Positions 34,456 through 42,615 of a stretch of DNA of 64,000 nucleotides are shown in pieces. Each line of letters begins with the position of its first letter. The first letter of the stretch is position 1. The notes beneath the pieces are model-generated. The model was not told where the DNA came from. It searched no databases and saw only the letters and a list, made by a program, of their open reading frames with translations. The stretch spans positions 806,001-870,000 of the forward strand of contig NZ_JAUSYZ010000001.1 in NCBI RefSeq assembly GCF_030817195.1, read 5' to 3'. Position numbers and translations under genes: made by a program. This DNA is from Arthrobacter globiformis (GTDB lineage: Bacteria; Actinomycetota; Actinomycetes; Actinomycetales; Micrococcaceae).

Positions 34456-35549
34456 CAGCCGCTGGCCGCGGCCCGGGTTCCGCAACTGACGCATGGGCAC
34501 CCGCCGTACCGGAAACCAGCGCGCCCGCTTTCAGGGCAACGGGTAGCCCCGCCATAGAAACCAAGGGGCTGAGCAAGCGGTTTGGCCACCAGATGGCGGT
34601 CAACAGCATCGACCTGACTGTGCCCCGGGGCTCTGTCTTCGGTTTCCTCGGCCCCAACGGTTCCGGCAAGACCACCACCATCCGCATGATGCTCGGCCTC
34701 GCCGCCGCGACCGCGGGGGAGGTCAGGGTCCTGGGGCTGGATATGCCGCGGCAGTTGGATGAGGTCCTGCCCAGGGTGGGTGCGCTGGTGGAGGGTCCGG
34801 CTTTCTATCCGTTCCTCTCGGGCGCGGCAAATCTGCACCGCTTTGATGCAGCGGACCGCCATGCCGAGCCGTCCACCCGCCGCGCCCGGGTGGCCGAAGC
34901 GCTGGACCGCGTGGGGCTTTCCCATGCTGCCCGCAAGAAGGTGCGGGCCTACTCGCTCGGAATGAAGCAGCGGCTGGGAATCGCTAACGCGCTGCTGGCA
35001 CGGCGCGAATTGCTGGTCCTGGACGAACCCACCAACGGGCTGGATCCGCAGGGCACGCGGGAGGTCCGGCACCTGGTGCGGTCCCTCGCCGCCGACGGCG
35101 CCACCGTGTTCGTGTCCAGCCACCTGCTCGCCGAAGTGGAGCAGATCTGCACGCACGCGGCGATCATGAGCGCTGGCCGGCTGGTGGCCCAGGGACCCCT
35201 GGCCGAACTCCGCCAGGCGGGCACCGCGCAGCTTCGCCTGCTGACGCCCGACGCCGGGACGGCCTCGGGCGTTTTGACGCGGTTCGGCTTATCCCCGGTC
35301 GTGGGACACCCCGACGGCGCCGACGCCGTCATCACGTCGAGCCTGCCTGTTGGCACCGGGTTCCGAGGTCCTGCGGATCACCCAGCGCCGGCAGGTGAAC
35401 CATCCGCAAACGGAGGCGTGGCACCGGAAGCGATCGTGGCTGCCTTAGTGGCGGACGGGGTGCGTGTCCGCGGGTTCACGGTGGAGCGTGGCAGCCTGGA
35501 GGACCGCTTCGTGGCTTTGACGGGGGAGGGCTTCGATGTCGCACAGTGA
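34452..35549 (+). CDS. ABC transporter ATP-binding protein (exporter type)
   Basis: A 365-residue ATPase of the DrrA/BcrA-like (ABC-2) class. After about 35 variable residues it shows Walker A in LGPNGSGKTT (about 75), the signature YSLGMKQRL (about 175), Walker B LLVLDEPTNGLD (about 196) and a switch His in FVSSHLLAEVEQI. The C-terminal 100 residues form the accessory domain usual in this group. GTG 34452 overlaps the stop of the LolA-like gene; the permease start at 35536 overlaps its end by 14 bases. Substrate unknown; lipid, peptide or drug export is possible. Confidence 0.92.
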   Translation: MTAAGRGPGSATDAWAPAVPETSAPAFRATGSPAIETKGLSKRFGHQMAVNSIDLTVPRGSVFGFLGPNGSGKTTTIRMMLGLAAATAGEVRVLGLDMPRQLDEVLPRVGALVEGPAFYPFLSGAANLHRFDAADRHAEPSTRRARVAEALDRVGLSHAARKKVRAYSLGMKQRLGIANALLARRELLVLDEPTNGLDPQGTREVRHLVRSLAADGATVFVSSHLLAEVEQICTHAAIMSAGRLVAQGPLAELRQAGTAQLRLLTPDAGTASGVLTRFGLSPVVGHPDGADAVITSSLPVGTGFRGPADHPAPAGEPSANGGVAPEAIVAALVADGVRVRGFTVERGSLEDRFVALTGEGFDVAQ

Positions 35550-36442
35550 TGGGCCGCCAGTGCAGGAACCAACAGTGCAGCGGCTGATCGTGCAAAACAG
35601 CCAGGTGGCCGGTACCAGGCGCCGGCCGTCCAGCGGTTCACTGCTCGCCTCGGAGCTGAAGCAGCTGTTCCGCCGCCGCAGGACGCAGGCGATGCTTCTG
35701 GCGCTGGCTGCTATCCCGGTGGTGATCGCCGTCGTCGTCCGCGTTTCCTCAGCTGTTCCCCCGGGGAGGGGGCCCGCTTTCCTGGACCGGATCAGCCAGA
35801 ACGGGCTGTTCGTTGCCGTCACGGCGATGCTGGTTTCCGTTCCGCTGTTCCTTCCGCTGACCATCGGCGTGGTCGCGGGGGACACCATTGCCGGGGAAGC
35901 CGGACTGGGCACGTTGCGGTACCTGCTTGTGGCACCTGCCGGAAGGGTGCGCCTGCTGCTGGTGAAGTATGCCGGGGCGGCTGTTTTTTGTCTTTCCGCG
36001 CCGTTGGCCGTGGCGCTCCGCCGGCGCGGGCATCGGGTGGGCGCTCTTCCCGGTGGGACCGGTGGCGCTGCTTTCGGGCGACCTGGTGGAACCGGACGAG
36101 GCGCTGGTCAGGATGCTGCTGATCGCCGCGTATCAGGCCGTATCCCTGCTGGGGTTGTCGGCCATCGGGCTGTTTCTGTCGACGCTGACCGACGTGCCCG
36201 TGGGCGCCATGGCTGCCACCATCGTCCTGTCCGTCGTATCCCAGGTGCTCGACCAGCTGCCCCAGCTGGAGTGGCTGCATCCGTGGCTGTTCACGCACTA
36301 CTGGTTCGGCTTCGCAGACCTGCTTCGCCAGCCCATCGGCTGGGACTCGTTCGGTGACAACGCGCTGTTGCAGGCGGGCTACATCGCAGTGTTCGGCGCG
36401 CTCGCGTATGGCAGGTTCGTGAGCAAGGACGTGCTGTCCTAG
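35536..36442 (+). pseudogene. ABC-2 transporter permease, frameshifted
   Basis: The membrane partner of the preceding ATPase: about 300 residues with six helices, beginning MSHSDGPPVQEP and including ASELKQLFRRRRTQAMLLAL, PLTIGVVAGDTIAGEAGLGT and LRYLLVAPAGRVRLLLVKYA. After PLAVAL the protein continues in the next frame (AGAGIGWALFPVGP to VSKDVLS, stop 36440-36442). The sequence CTCCGCC at 36016-36022 has one C too many; CTCGCC would keep the frame. Both halves are conserved in style, so this is a sequencing error or a very recent mutation that would disable the exporter. ATG 35536 follows GGGGGAGGG. Confidence 0.85.
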
Positions 36443-36493
36443 GGATTGGTGGCCGGCTTCCGCCTAGGGGGTCTTGAAGAAGCGCGCGTTCCG

Positions 36494-38026
36494 CTAGTAG
36501 CGCGCGGCGACGGGGTGGAGCTGCATGCCGGCCATCATGCTCAGGTCAGTCACGGTGATGCCCGCGGACGGGTTCAGTGCCTGGACCACCTTGCCGCCGC
36601 CCAGGTAGATCGCCACATGGTAGAAACCCGGGGCCGATCCCCAGACGAGGAGATCGCCGGGCTGCGCCTGGGACAGGGGCACGTGGACGGGTGCCTGGGC
36701 GAACTGCTCCGCAGCCGTGCGCGGAAGCTGCTTTCCGATGGCTGCGAATGCGTTTTGGACCAGGCCGGAACAGTCGAAGCCGTACGCACCCGTCCCGCCG
36801 TACTGGTAGAAGTACGGTGATCCAACCTTGCCCATCGCCACCGAAATGGCCGCCTGGTTGGAACCGCCCGGAGAAGGGGCCGGCTGAACGGGCGCAGGGG
36901 CTGGCGCAGGTGCAGGAGCAGGCGCCGGGGCGGGGGCTGGTGCCGGCTGTACGGGTGCGGGAGCAGGGCGGACGGGTGCCGGGCGGGCCGGCGGCGCCGC
37001 AGGTGAAGGTGCTGAAGGAGACGCGGGAGAGGCCTGTGAAGGAGTGTTCTGGGAAGGAGCGGCCCGGGCCGGCGTCCGGCCCGGCGCGGCGGCGGATTCT
37101 TCCGCTGGGGCTGCACTCCCGTTGCCGGCCACCGCAGCATTCGCAGCCGCCGCCTTGTCTGCGGCCGCCTGGGTTGCGGCGGCCCGTTCGGCTGCCGCAG
37201 TCACGGCGGCGAGGCGGGCCTGCTGGCGCTGGCGCTCCAGCCCGTCCACGCGCGCGGATTCGAGCGCTGCCGTGGTGTTCCGCAGCGAGGCGAGCTGCCC
37301 CACGAGGACGGTCCGCTGCGCCTTGGCATCTGCCACTGCCTTCACCTGGGCTGCGTTGGCCTGGTCTGCCTCGGCCTTGAGCGACTCGGCGGTTTTCGCG
37401 GCGTCGTCTGCCGCGCGGCGGGCGTCGGCGGCAGCAGCGGTGAGTGATTCGGCGGCTGCGGCGGTGGTTTCGGCGGCGGCGAAGGCCCTGCTCCGGCCTG
37501 CGGTGAGGGCCTGCAGCGTTGCGGCCTTGGCGAGGACGTCGCCCGAGCCCGTGACCAGGCCGCTCAGCTCCGGATTAAGGCCGCCGTTCCGGTACAGGTC
37601 CCCGGCCAGCTGGCCCACGGCCTTACGGCTCTTGGACTGTTCCTTGTCCGCGGCAGCAGCCCTGGCCGTGGCCACGGCGGCCGCGGCCGACCTCGTGTCC
37701 AGCTCCACCAAGGCATTGCTGTAGGCGTTGTTGGCTTCGAGCGTCCGTGCGAACGTGACCTCCTGCGCCGCCGCGGCGTCGGCGAGGATGCCCTCAATGT
37801 CGGTGACCTTTGCCGCCGTCGCACTTTCACTGGACTTGGCGGCAGCGATGTCCTCCGGGGAGGGGATTTCCGCCGCCGGAACCGTCAGGGCCGTCGCCCC
37901 AAGGCCTGCAGTTGGCGGGGCAACCGCGAATGCCCGGTCAGCCCGGGCAGGTGCTGCAAGGGTTCCTAAGAGAACGACGGCGGTGCACAGGACAGCCGCT
38001 GTGCGGCCGGGGCCGGTCAAACTCAT
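36494..38026 (-). CDS. RipA-like NlpC/P60 peptidoglycan endopeptidase
   Basis: A 510-residue secreted protein. The signal peptide covers about 1-30 (VVLLGTLAAPARA). A long Ala-rich coiled coil follows (about 55-290), then a Pro/Ala-rich linker (PAPAPAP stretches, about 300-385), and a C-terminal NlpC/P60 domain (about 390-510) with catalytic Cys in GFDCSGLVQNAF and His in GFYHVAIYLGGGKV. It should cut D-Glu to diaminopimelate or Lys bonds in wall peptides during growth and division, with the coiled coil controlling or localising activity. ATG 38026 has GAGG seven bases upstream. Its upstream region contains a possible MtrA-type element, in line with control of RipA-like genes in relatives. 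Confidence 0.92.
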   Translation of the reverse strand: MSLTGPGRTAAVLCTAVVLLGTLAAPARADRAFAVAPPTAGLGATALTVPAAEIPSPEDIAAAKSSESATAAKVTDIEGILADAAAAQEVTFARTLEANNAYSNALVELDTRSAAAAVATARAAAADKEQSKSRKAVGQLAGDLYRNGGLNPELSGLVTGSGDVLAKAATLQALTAGRSRAFAAAETTAAAAESLTAAAADARRAADDAAKTAESLKAEADQANAAQVKAVADAKAQRTVLVGQLASLRNTTAALESARVDGLERQRQQARLAAVTAAAERAAATQAAADKAAAANAAVAGNGSAAPAEESAAAPGRTPARAAPSQNTPSQASPASPSAPSPAAPPARPAPVRPAPAPVQPAPAPAPAPAPAPAPAPAPVQPAPSPGGSNQAAISVAMGKVGSPYFYQYGGTGAYGFDCSGLVQNAFAAIGKQLPRTAAEQFAQAPVHVPLSQAQPGDLLVWGSAPGFYHVAIYLGGGKVVQALNPSAGITVTDLSMMAGMQLHPVAARY

Positions 38027-38142
38027 TCATAACCTCGCAAGTCAGGGCGGGGCGAACGAGTCGGGAGGCGGCACGGAAGTGCCCCTCGAAAGATGCCCAG
38101 CCCTCTGAGGTTAGGTGCCCATTTGCCACTTTGGCAACACTG

Positions 38143-38156
38143 GTCACATCAATAAC
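38143..38156. promoter_or_regulatory. GTCAC-N4-ATAAC element before NlpC/P60 gene
   Basis: GTCACATCAATAAC followed by ATAAACAAC lies 117-130 bases before the NlpC/P60 start, in an AT-rich patch of otherwise GC-rich DNA. It agrees with the 10727-10740 element at 11 of 14 bases. Confidence 0.38.
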
Positions 38157-38223
38157 ATAAACAACACGAGTGTGATTTGGGTGCAGATGTGGCCAGCGTG
38201 TCGCGGAAACGTTGCTGAAAGGC

Positions 38224-38652
38224 CTAGTCCCACCCGAGTTCGTGAAGCCGCTGGTCGTCGATTCCGAAGTGATGGGCAATCTCGTGGATGACTGTTACCG
38301 CGACTTCCTCCACCACGTCCTCGCGTGAGGAACAGATGTCCAGGATGGGCTGGCGGTAGATGGTGATCCGGTCCGGCAGGGATCCCGCGTCCCACCAGGA
38401 GTCACGCTCGGTCAGGGGCACGCCTTCGTACAGTCCCAGGAGCACGGTGTCCGGGTCCTCGCCGGGCTGAGGGGCGTAATCGTCGTCGATGAACACCGCC
38501 ACGTTGTCCATGGCCCGTGCCACCTCGGCCGGAAGCTGTTCGAGGGCGTCGCTGACGGCAGCCTCGAAGTCGGATTCGGACATTTCGAACCCCGACGGGT
38601 CGCCGGTTCCGTCCGGCACGATCGGGAGGCCGGGCGGCAGGTTTGCGGGCAT
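38224..38652 (-). CDS. Zincin-type metallopeptidase family protein
   Basis: A roughly 142-residue acidic protein of the actinobacterial zincin_1 family. The zinc-binding motif HEIAHHFGID lies about 15 residues before the end, followed by the third-ligand region DQRLHELGWD. The first part (MSESDFEAAVSDALEQLP, DNVAVFIDDDYAPQP) is also typical. It is cytosolic and of unknown substrate; the family shows weak or no measured protease activity. ATG 38652 is used; TTG 38658 in the same frame is possible. It follows the EamA gene by 9 bases on the same strand and is probably co-transcribed. Confidence 0.87.
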   Translation of the reverse strand: MPANLPPGLPIVPDGTGDPSGFEMSESDFEAAVSDALEQLPAEVARAMDNVAVFIDDDYAPQPGEDPDTVLLGLYEGVPLTERDSWWDAGSLPDRITIYRQPILDICSSREDVVEEVAVTVIHEIAHHFGIDDQRLHELGWD

Positions 38653-38661
38653 ATCCAAACT

Positions 38662-39630
38662 TTAGCGGGATCTCCGCCGGGTCAGCCCGACGCCGAGGAG
38701 GCAGGTGGCGCCGCCCACGAGTCCCCAGACAGTCGGGATCTCGCTGAGCACCAGCCAGGAGATCAGCACGGTGGTGCCGGGAACCAGATAGGTGGTGGCG
38801 GCCAGCTTCCCGGCGTCGATCAGGGACAGCGCGTAGGCCCAGGTGGTGAAGGCGATGGCGGTGGGGAAGATGCCCAGGTAGACCAGGCCAAGGGTCGCCG
38901 GCAGCGGTGCCGCCTGCAGCTCCGTCACAAGCTGGCCGCCGAAGGGCAGGCAGCAGAGCAGGCCCACCATGATTCCGAACCACGTGGCCTGCCCGGCCGG
39001 AAACTTTCGCAGCACGGGCTTCTGGATGATGACGCTGACTGCGGCGAGTGCAGCAGCGAGGAGGCAAAGCAGCACTCCGGCCACGTCCGCCGTCGAACGC
39101 GTCCCCGACCCCAACGCGATGACCGCGACGCCGCCGAACGCCACAAGGCTGCCAATGATCAGCCAGCGCGGAAATCCCTCCTTGAGGATGATGCCCGCCA
39201 TCACGGCCACCAGGATGGGGTTCACGTTGATGAGCAGCGCGCTGGTTCCGGCGTCGAGGGAATGCTCCGCGGCGTTGAGCGCCACGTTGTATCCCGCGAA
39301 CCACATGACGCCGTAGGCGAGGATCGGCCACCAGTCGCGGCCCCGCGGCAGCGCCCGCAGCTTTGGCAGTACCACCGCGCCGAGCACGACGGCGGCAATC
39401 GCCAGCCGCCCCAGCGTCAGGGCGCCGGGGGAGAAACTTGGGCCGACGGCGCGGATGCCCACGAAGGCGGAGGCCCAGAGCACCACGGTCACCACGACGG
39501 CGGCGACGCCCAGTGCGTTCACTGAAGAGGCAGGTTTTCCGGAAGAGGTTTCTTCTGGCGCCGATCCTCCAGTGGGGGGACCTTCGGGGGAATGGGGCTG
39601 GAGGGGGCTCGTGCCGGCGGTGGATGCCAT
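38662..39630 (-). CDS. EamA/DMT-superfamily transporter
   Basis: A 322-residue membrane protein with ten predicted helices in two EamA repeats (about residues 42-175 and 185-318). Recognisable pieces are VVLWASAFVGIRAVGPSFSP, the first-repeat end INVNPILVAVMAGIIL, and the second-repeat end YLVPGTTVLISWLVLSE. It exports or imports small metabolites such as amino acids or their derivatives; the substrate is unknown. The first 35 residues are hydrophilic and low-complexity. ATG 39630 lies near a weak ribosome site. It precedes the metallopeptidase gene in a two-gene unit. Confidence 0.88.
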   Translation of the reverse strand: MASTAGTSPLQPHSPEGPPTGGSAPEETSSGKPASSVNALGVAAVVVTVVLWASAFVGIRAVGPSFSPGALTLGRLAIAAVVLGAVVLPKLRALPRGRDWWPILAYGVMWFAGYNVALNAAEHSLDAGTSALLINVNPILVAVMAGIILKEGFPRWLIIGSLVAFGGVAVIALGSGTRSTADVAGVLLCLLAAALAAVSVIIQKPVLRKFPAGQATWFGIMVGLLCCLPFGGQLVTELQAAPLPATLGLVYLGIFPTAIAFTTWAYALSLIDAGKLAATTYLVPGTTVLISWLVLSEIPTVWGLVGGATCLLGVGLTRRRSR

Positions 39631-39750
39631 GGTGCCAATCTAGCTCCGTTCCCCGCCCGATGGCTGGCGGAAATCGGCCATGTCTAGCCAAGAAACTGCC
39701 ATTGTGGCAGGCCCCGATTTGTCTGCCGTTTGGGCGGTCTTCGGGCCGAT

Positions 39751-39779
39751 TTTGGATATTCCGGTGAGAGGCTCTATAG
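39751..39779 (+). promoter_or_regulatory. Promoter of the tRNA operon
   Basis: TTGGAT (39751-39756) and TATAGT (39774-39779) are separated by 17 bases, about 92 bases before the first tRNA, in a locally AT-rich segment. This is a good housekeeping sigma promoter. Confidence 0.75.
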
Positions 39780-39871
39780 TTTTACAGGTCCAGTTCGGAG
39801 GAACGCGAAAGGACAAGAACGAAAGGCTTCGGCCCTTTATTTTTGCCCTTGTTCAACCAAATTGAGTCCAG

Positions 39872-39944
39872 GCCCCCATCGTCTAGCGGCCTAGGACACC
39901 GCCCTTTCACGGCGGCGGCACGGGTTCGAATCCCGTTGGGGGTA
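39872..39944 (+). tRNA. tRNA-Glu (anticodon TTC)
   Basis: A 73-base cloverleaf: acceptor GCCCCCA pairs with TGGGGGT, anticodon loop CTTTCAC in stem CCGCC/GGCGG, and a standard T loop TTCGAAT. The CCA end is not encoded. First gene of a three-tRNA operon. Confidence 0.96.
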
Positions 39945-40037
39945 CGCAAGGAAGTGGTCAAAGCAGGCAAAAAAGTCTGGTAGGCTGGAGTCCTTGAAAA
40001 AACGCGGTAGCAATACTGCGGAAGCAAGAAATAGCAA

Positions 40038-40111
40038 GGCCCTGTAGCGCAGTTGGTTAGCGCGCCGCCCTGTCACGGCGGAGGTCGCGGGTTCAAGTCC
40101 CGTCAGGGTCG
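40038..40111 (+). tRNA. tRNA-Asp (anticodon GTC)
   Basis: A 74-base cloverleaf: acceptor GGCCCTG pairs with CAGGGTC, anticodon loop CTGTCAC, T loop TTCAAGT, discriminator G. The CCA end is not encoded. A possible extra promoter (TGGTCA near 39954 and TAGGCT near 39981) lies in the spacer before it. Confidence 0.96.
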
Positions 40112-40159
40112 CTTTGATTGCCGGAAGAGATTCCGGCTGTCATGGTGACACGTCACCTA

Positions 40160-40235
40160 GGCTCTGTAGCTCAGTTGGTAGAGCGTTCGACTGAAAATCG
40201 AAAGGTCACCGGATCGACGCCGGTCGGAGCCACCA
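40160..40235 (+). tRNA. tRNA-Phe (anticodon GAA), CCA encoded
   Basis: Acceptor GGCTCTG pairs with CGGAGCC, the anticodon loop is CTGAAAA in stem TTCGA/TCGAA, and CCA is encoded at 40233-40235. The T loop reads ATCGACG, so position 54 is A rather than the nearly universal T. Last gene of the tRNA operon, 4 bases before the terminator stem. Confidence 0.96.
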
Positions 40236-40238
40236 GCT

Positions 40239-40276
40239 AAAACCCCGCTGTTCCATTAGGAACAGCGGGGTTTTTT
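40239..40276 (+). terminator. Strong intrinsic terminator of the tRNA operon
   Basis: A 16-bp stem (40239-40254 with 40259-40274, core ACCCCGCTGTTCC) around an ATTA loop, ending in a six-T tract. Confidence 0.95.
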
Positions 40277-40315
40277 CGTTCCCCGAGTTTGCACTGATTT
40301 CTCAACTCTGGTTCT

Positions 40316-40416
40316 GCGGCCGGCTGGGCCCTCGTGGGGCACTTTGGGGGCGTCGGCGTCGTAATTCACGACGGCGTCCGGCGTGTCCCGTGTCAAAGTG
40401 CCTCGTTTTGGTCGGC
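40316..40416. repeat. Palindromic intergenic repeat, copy A
   Basis: A 101-base unit with inverted ends GGGGCACTTTG and CAAAGTGCC and a central CGTCGTAATTCACGACG palindrome, starting 40 bases after the tRNA terminator. It matches copy B at 95 of 101 positions. Confidence 0.85.
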
Positions 40417-40462
40417 GCCCTCTGAGATCGCCACGCTTAGGTCGGCACTCTGAGATCGCCAC
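40411..40462. repeat. Short direct repeat between copies A and B
   Basis: GTCGGC followed by CTCTGAGATCGCCAC (40411-40434) recurs in slightly shorter form at 40441-40462. It may be the edge of an earlier insertion or duplication. Confidence 0.6.
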
Positions 40463-40478
40463 CACCCGGTCGTCCTGG

Positions 40479-40579
40479 GCGGCCGGCTGAGCCGTCGTGG
40501 GGCACTTTGGAGGCGTGGGCGTCGTAATTCACGACGGCGGCCGGCGTGTCCCGTGTCAAAGTGCCCCGTTTTGGTCGGC
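40479..40579. repeat. Palindromic intergenic repeat, copy B
   Basis: A 101-base unit, 163 bases downstream of copy A in the same orientation, with only six substitutions and no indel. The ends are CGTCGTGGGGCACTTTG and CAAAGTGCCCCGTTTTGG. Confidence 0.85.
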
Positions 40580-40698
40580 TGAAGCAGGCGGCTGAAGTCG
40601 TGGGCACGGGTGTGATCAACGCCATTGATGACGCGTTTATGAAGACAGGTTTGATTCCAGTCCAGAAGTGGGGCACGCGCGCGCAAAACGAGATGTAA
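40561..40698 (+). pseudogene. Possible C-terminal gene remnant
   Basis: From inside repeat copy B an open frame runs to the TAA at 40696-40698. Its last part, LKQAAEVVGTGVINAIDDAF then MKTGLIPVQKWGTRAQNEM, has a protein-like composition but no start codon with a ribosome site and no family I recognise. It could be the 3' end of a gene cut off by insertion of the repeat, or chance. Confidence 0.25.
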
Positions 40699-40707
40699 GC
40701 GCTTGCA
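40694..40707. promoter_or_regulatory. LacI-type operator upstream of GH68 gene
   Basis: TGTAAGCGCTTGCA, a near-palindrome centred on GC, matches TGTAAACGCTTGCA at 47651 in 13 of 14 bases. It lies 258 bases before the GH68 start. Confidence 0.65.
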
Positions 40708-40759
40708 CCTCGGTCGAACCCGCCGAGGGCACGCGACCAAAACCGTGTTGAACTCGGCT

Positions 40760-40771
40760 GACAACGTTGTC
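40760..40771. promoter_or_regulatory. GACAACGTTGTC palindrome in GH68 promoter region
   Basis: A perfect 12-bp palindrome about 195 bases before the GH68 start, close to promoter-like TTGAAC (about 40748). It could be a second operator. Confidence 0.4.
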
Positions 40772-40964
40772 TAGCGTTGAGTGTGGGCCGCGAAATGTCT
40801 GACGTTTCCATCGCCCAGCGCGGGGTCCTACCCAAACCCCGTTTTCTCCCTCGACACAACGGCGTCCTCGATGACGCATGCCGTGTCAGCGGGGTCTCCG
40901 GAGCTCGGGGGACAAGGGCAGCTGCCCGTCTTCCACGAACATAACTCCGCGAGAAGAGCAAAAA

Positions 40965-42560
40965 ATGCACAAGCACCCCAACACCCCCCGGATGCTGCGG
41001 TGGCGCCCCGCCGCCGCAGCTCTGGTGGCAACTGTCGCCGCCACGGCGTTCCTCGCCGTGCCGTCGGCGCAGGCGAATGAGCCATCGGATCCGCCGTCGA
41101 GCACCCAGATGCCGGCACCGGCTCCGGGCTTCCCGCTGCCGACGCCCCACACCCAGACGGCACACGACCCGGCGTCGGACTTCACCTCAAAGTGGACCCG
41201 CGCGGATGCCAAGCAGATCATGGCGCAGAGCGACTCCAAGGTTCAGCCGGGCCAGAACTCCATGAGCCCCGATGTCACCATGCCGGAGATCCCCGAGGAC
41301 TTCCCCGCCATGAACGATGACGTGTGGGTTTGGGACACCTGGTCGCTGACCGACGAGAACGCGAACCAGATCAGCTACAAGGGTTACGACGTGATCTTCT
41401 CGCTGGTTGCTGACCGGCACGCAGGCTATGGCTTCGACCAGCGCCACTGGAACGCCCGCATCGGCTACTTCTTCCGCAAGACCAACGCCGACCCGGCGAA
41501 GGACAAGTGGAACTACGGCGGACACCTGTTCCTGGACAACACCTCCATCGGCAACACCGAATGGTCCGGCTCCACCCGCCTCATGAAAGGCAACCAGGTG
41601 AACGTGTTCTACACGGCCACCACGTTCTACGACGTCAAGGAGCGCAACGCCGGCGGCGGCGGCATTGCCCCGGACGCCGTCATCGCCAAGGCGCTCGGCA
41701 ACATCCACGCCGACAAGAACGGCGTGACCTTCGACGGCTTCCAGCACACCAAGCTGCTCGAACCGGACGGAAAGCTGTACCAGAACAAGGCACAGAACCC
41801 GGGCTTCGCGTTCCGCGACCCGTACACCTTCGCTGACCCGGCTCACCCCGGCAAGACCTACATGGTGTTCGAAGGCAACACCGGCGGCAAGCGCGGCGAC
41901 TACCGCTGCAAGAACGAGGACCTGGGCTACGCCAAGGGTGACCCCAACGCCGAGAACCTCGACGAGGTCAACAGCAAGGGTGCCTACTACCAGACCGCCA
42001 ACGTTGGCCTGGCCGTGGCGGACAACAAGGACCTGACCAAGTGGCACTTCCTGCCGCCGATCCTCTCCGCCAACTGCGTCAACGACCAGACCGAGCGTCC
42101 GCAGATCTTCATCCAGAATGAAAACGGCAAGAACAAGTACTACCTGTTCACCATCAGCCACCAGTTCACCTACGCTGCAGGCATGCGCGGCCCCGACGGC
42201 GTCTACGGCTTTGTAGGCGACGGCGTCCGCTCCGACTACCAGCCGATGAACAACAGCGGCCTGGCCCTGGGCTCCCCGACGGACCTGAACCTGCCCTCCG
42301 AATCCCCGGAGGCCCCGACGCCGAACCAGAACGGCCGTCAGTTCCAGGCCTACTCGCACTACGTGCAGCCGGGCGGCCTGGTCCAGTCCTTCATCGACAA
42401 CGTGAACGGCATCCGCGGCGGATCCCTGTCGCCCACCGTGAAGATCAACTTCCGGGATGGCGTCTCCAAGGTTGACCGCAGCTTCGGCCAGAACGGCCTC
42501 GGCCCGTTCGGTTACCTGCCCACCAACGTCCACGTTGGCGGCAACGGCCTCTACAAGTAA
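40965..42560 (+). CDS. Secreted GH68 levansucrase / beta-fructofuranosidase
   Basis: A 531-residue secreted glycoside hydrolase family 68 enzyme. The signal peptide ends about residue 37 (AVPSAQA). The three catalytic carboxylates are visible: nucleophile Asp in VWVWDTWSL (about 124), transition-state Asp in FRDPYTF (about 285), and acid/base Glu in DQTERPQIF (about 377). It cleaves sucrose outside the cell and either releases fructose or transfers it to make levan or fructo-oligosaccharides; Arthrobacter-type GH68 enzymes include transfructosylating beta-fructofuranosidases. ATG 40965 follows GAGAAGAG; longer in-frame starts precede the ribosome site. A LacI-type operator upstream links it with the 45.7-52.4 kb sugar cluster. 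Hydrolase and polymerase cannot be told apart by eye. Confidence 0.95.
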   Translation: MHKHPNTPRMLRWRPAAAALVATVAATAFLAVPSAQANEPSDPPSSTQMPAPAPGFPLPTPHTQTAHDPASDFTSKWTRADAKQIMAQSDSKVQPGQNSMSPDVTMPEIPEDFPAMNDDVWVWDTWSLTDENANQISYKGYDVIFSLVADRHAGYGFDQRHWNARIGYFFRKTNADPAKDKWNYGGHLFLDNTSIGNTEWSGSTRLMKGNQVNVFYTATTFYDVKERNAGGGGIAPDAVIAKALGNIHADKNGVTFDGFQHTKLLEPDGKLYQNKAQNPGFAFRDPYTFADPAHPGKTYMVFEGNTGGKRGDYRCKNEDLGYAKGDPNAENLDEVNSKGAYYQTANVGLAVADNKDLTKWHFLPPILSANCVNDQTERPQIFIQNENGKNKYYLFTISHQFTYAAGMRGPDGVYGFVGDGVRSDYQPMNNSGLALGSPTDLNLPSESPEAPTPNQNGRQFQAYSHYVQPGGLVQSFIDNVNGIRGGSLSPTVKINFRDGVSKVDRSFGQNGLGPFGYLPTNVHVGGNGLYK

Positions 42561-42580
42561 GCCGTCACTGTTGCAATAAA

Positions 42581-42615
42581 CAGGAGGCGCCCGGACCTGG
42601 TCCGGGCGCCTCCTG
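42581..42615 (+). terminator. Terminator-like hairpin after GH68 gene
   Basis: CAGGAGGCGCCCGGA (42581-42595) pairs with its complement at 42601-42615 around a five-base loop, 21 bases after the stop. There is no T-tract. Confidence 0.8.

Noticed and set aside
38027..38223. c-di-AMP (ydaO-type) riboswitch before the NlpC/P60 gene
   Set aside because: Such genes often carry it in actinobacteria, but I could not find the conserved ydaO sequence blocks here.
39872..40235. tRNA cluster as an integration site
   Set aside because: The tRNA 3' ends are not repeated downstream and no integrase follows; only the short palindromic repeats are present.
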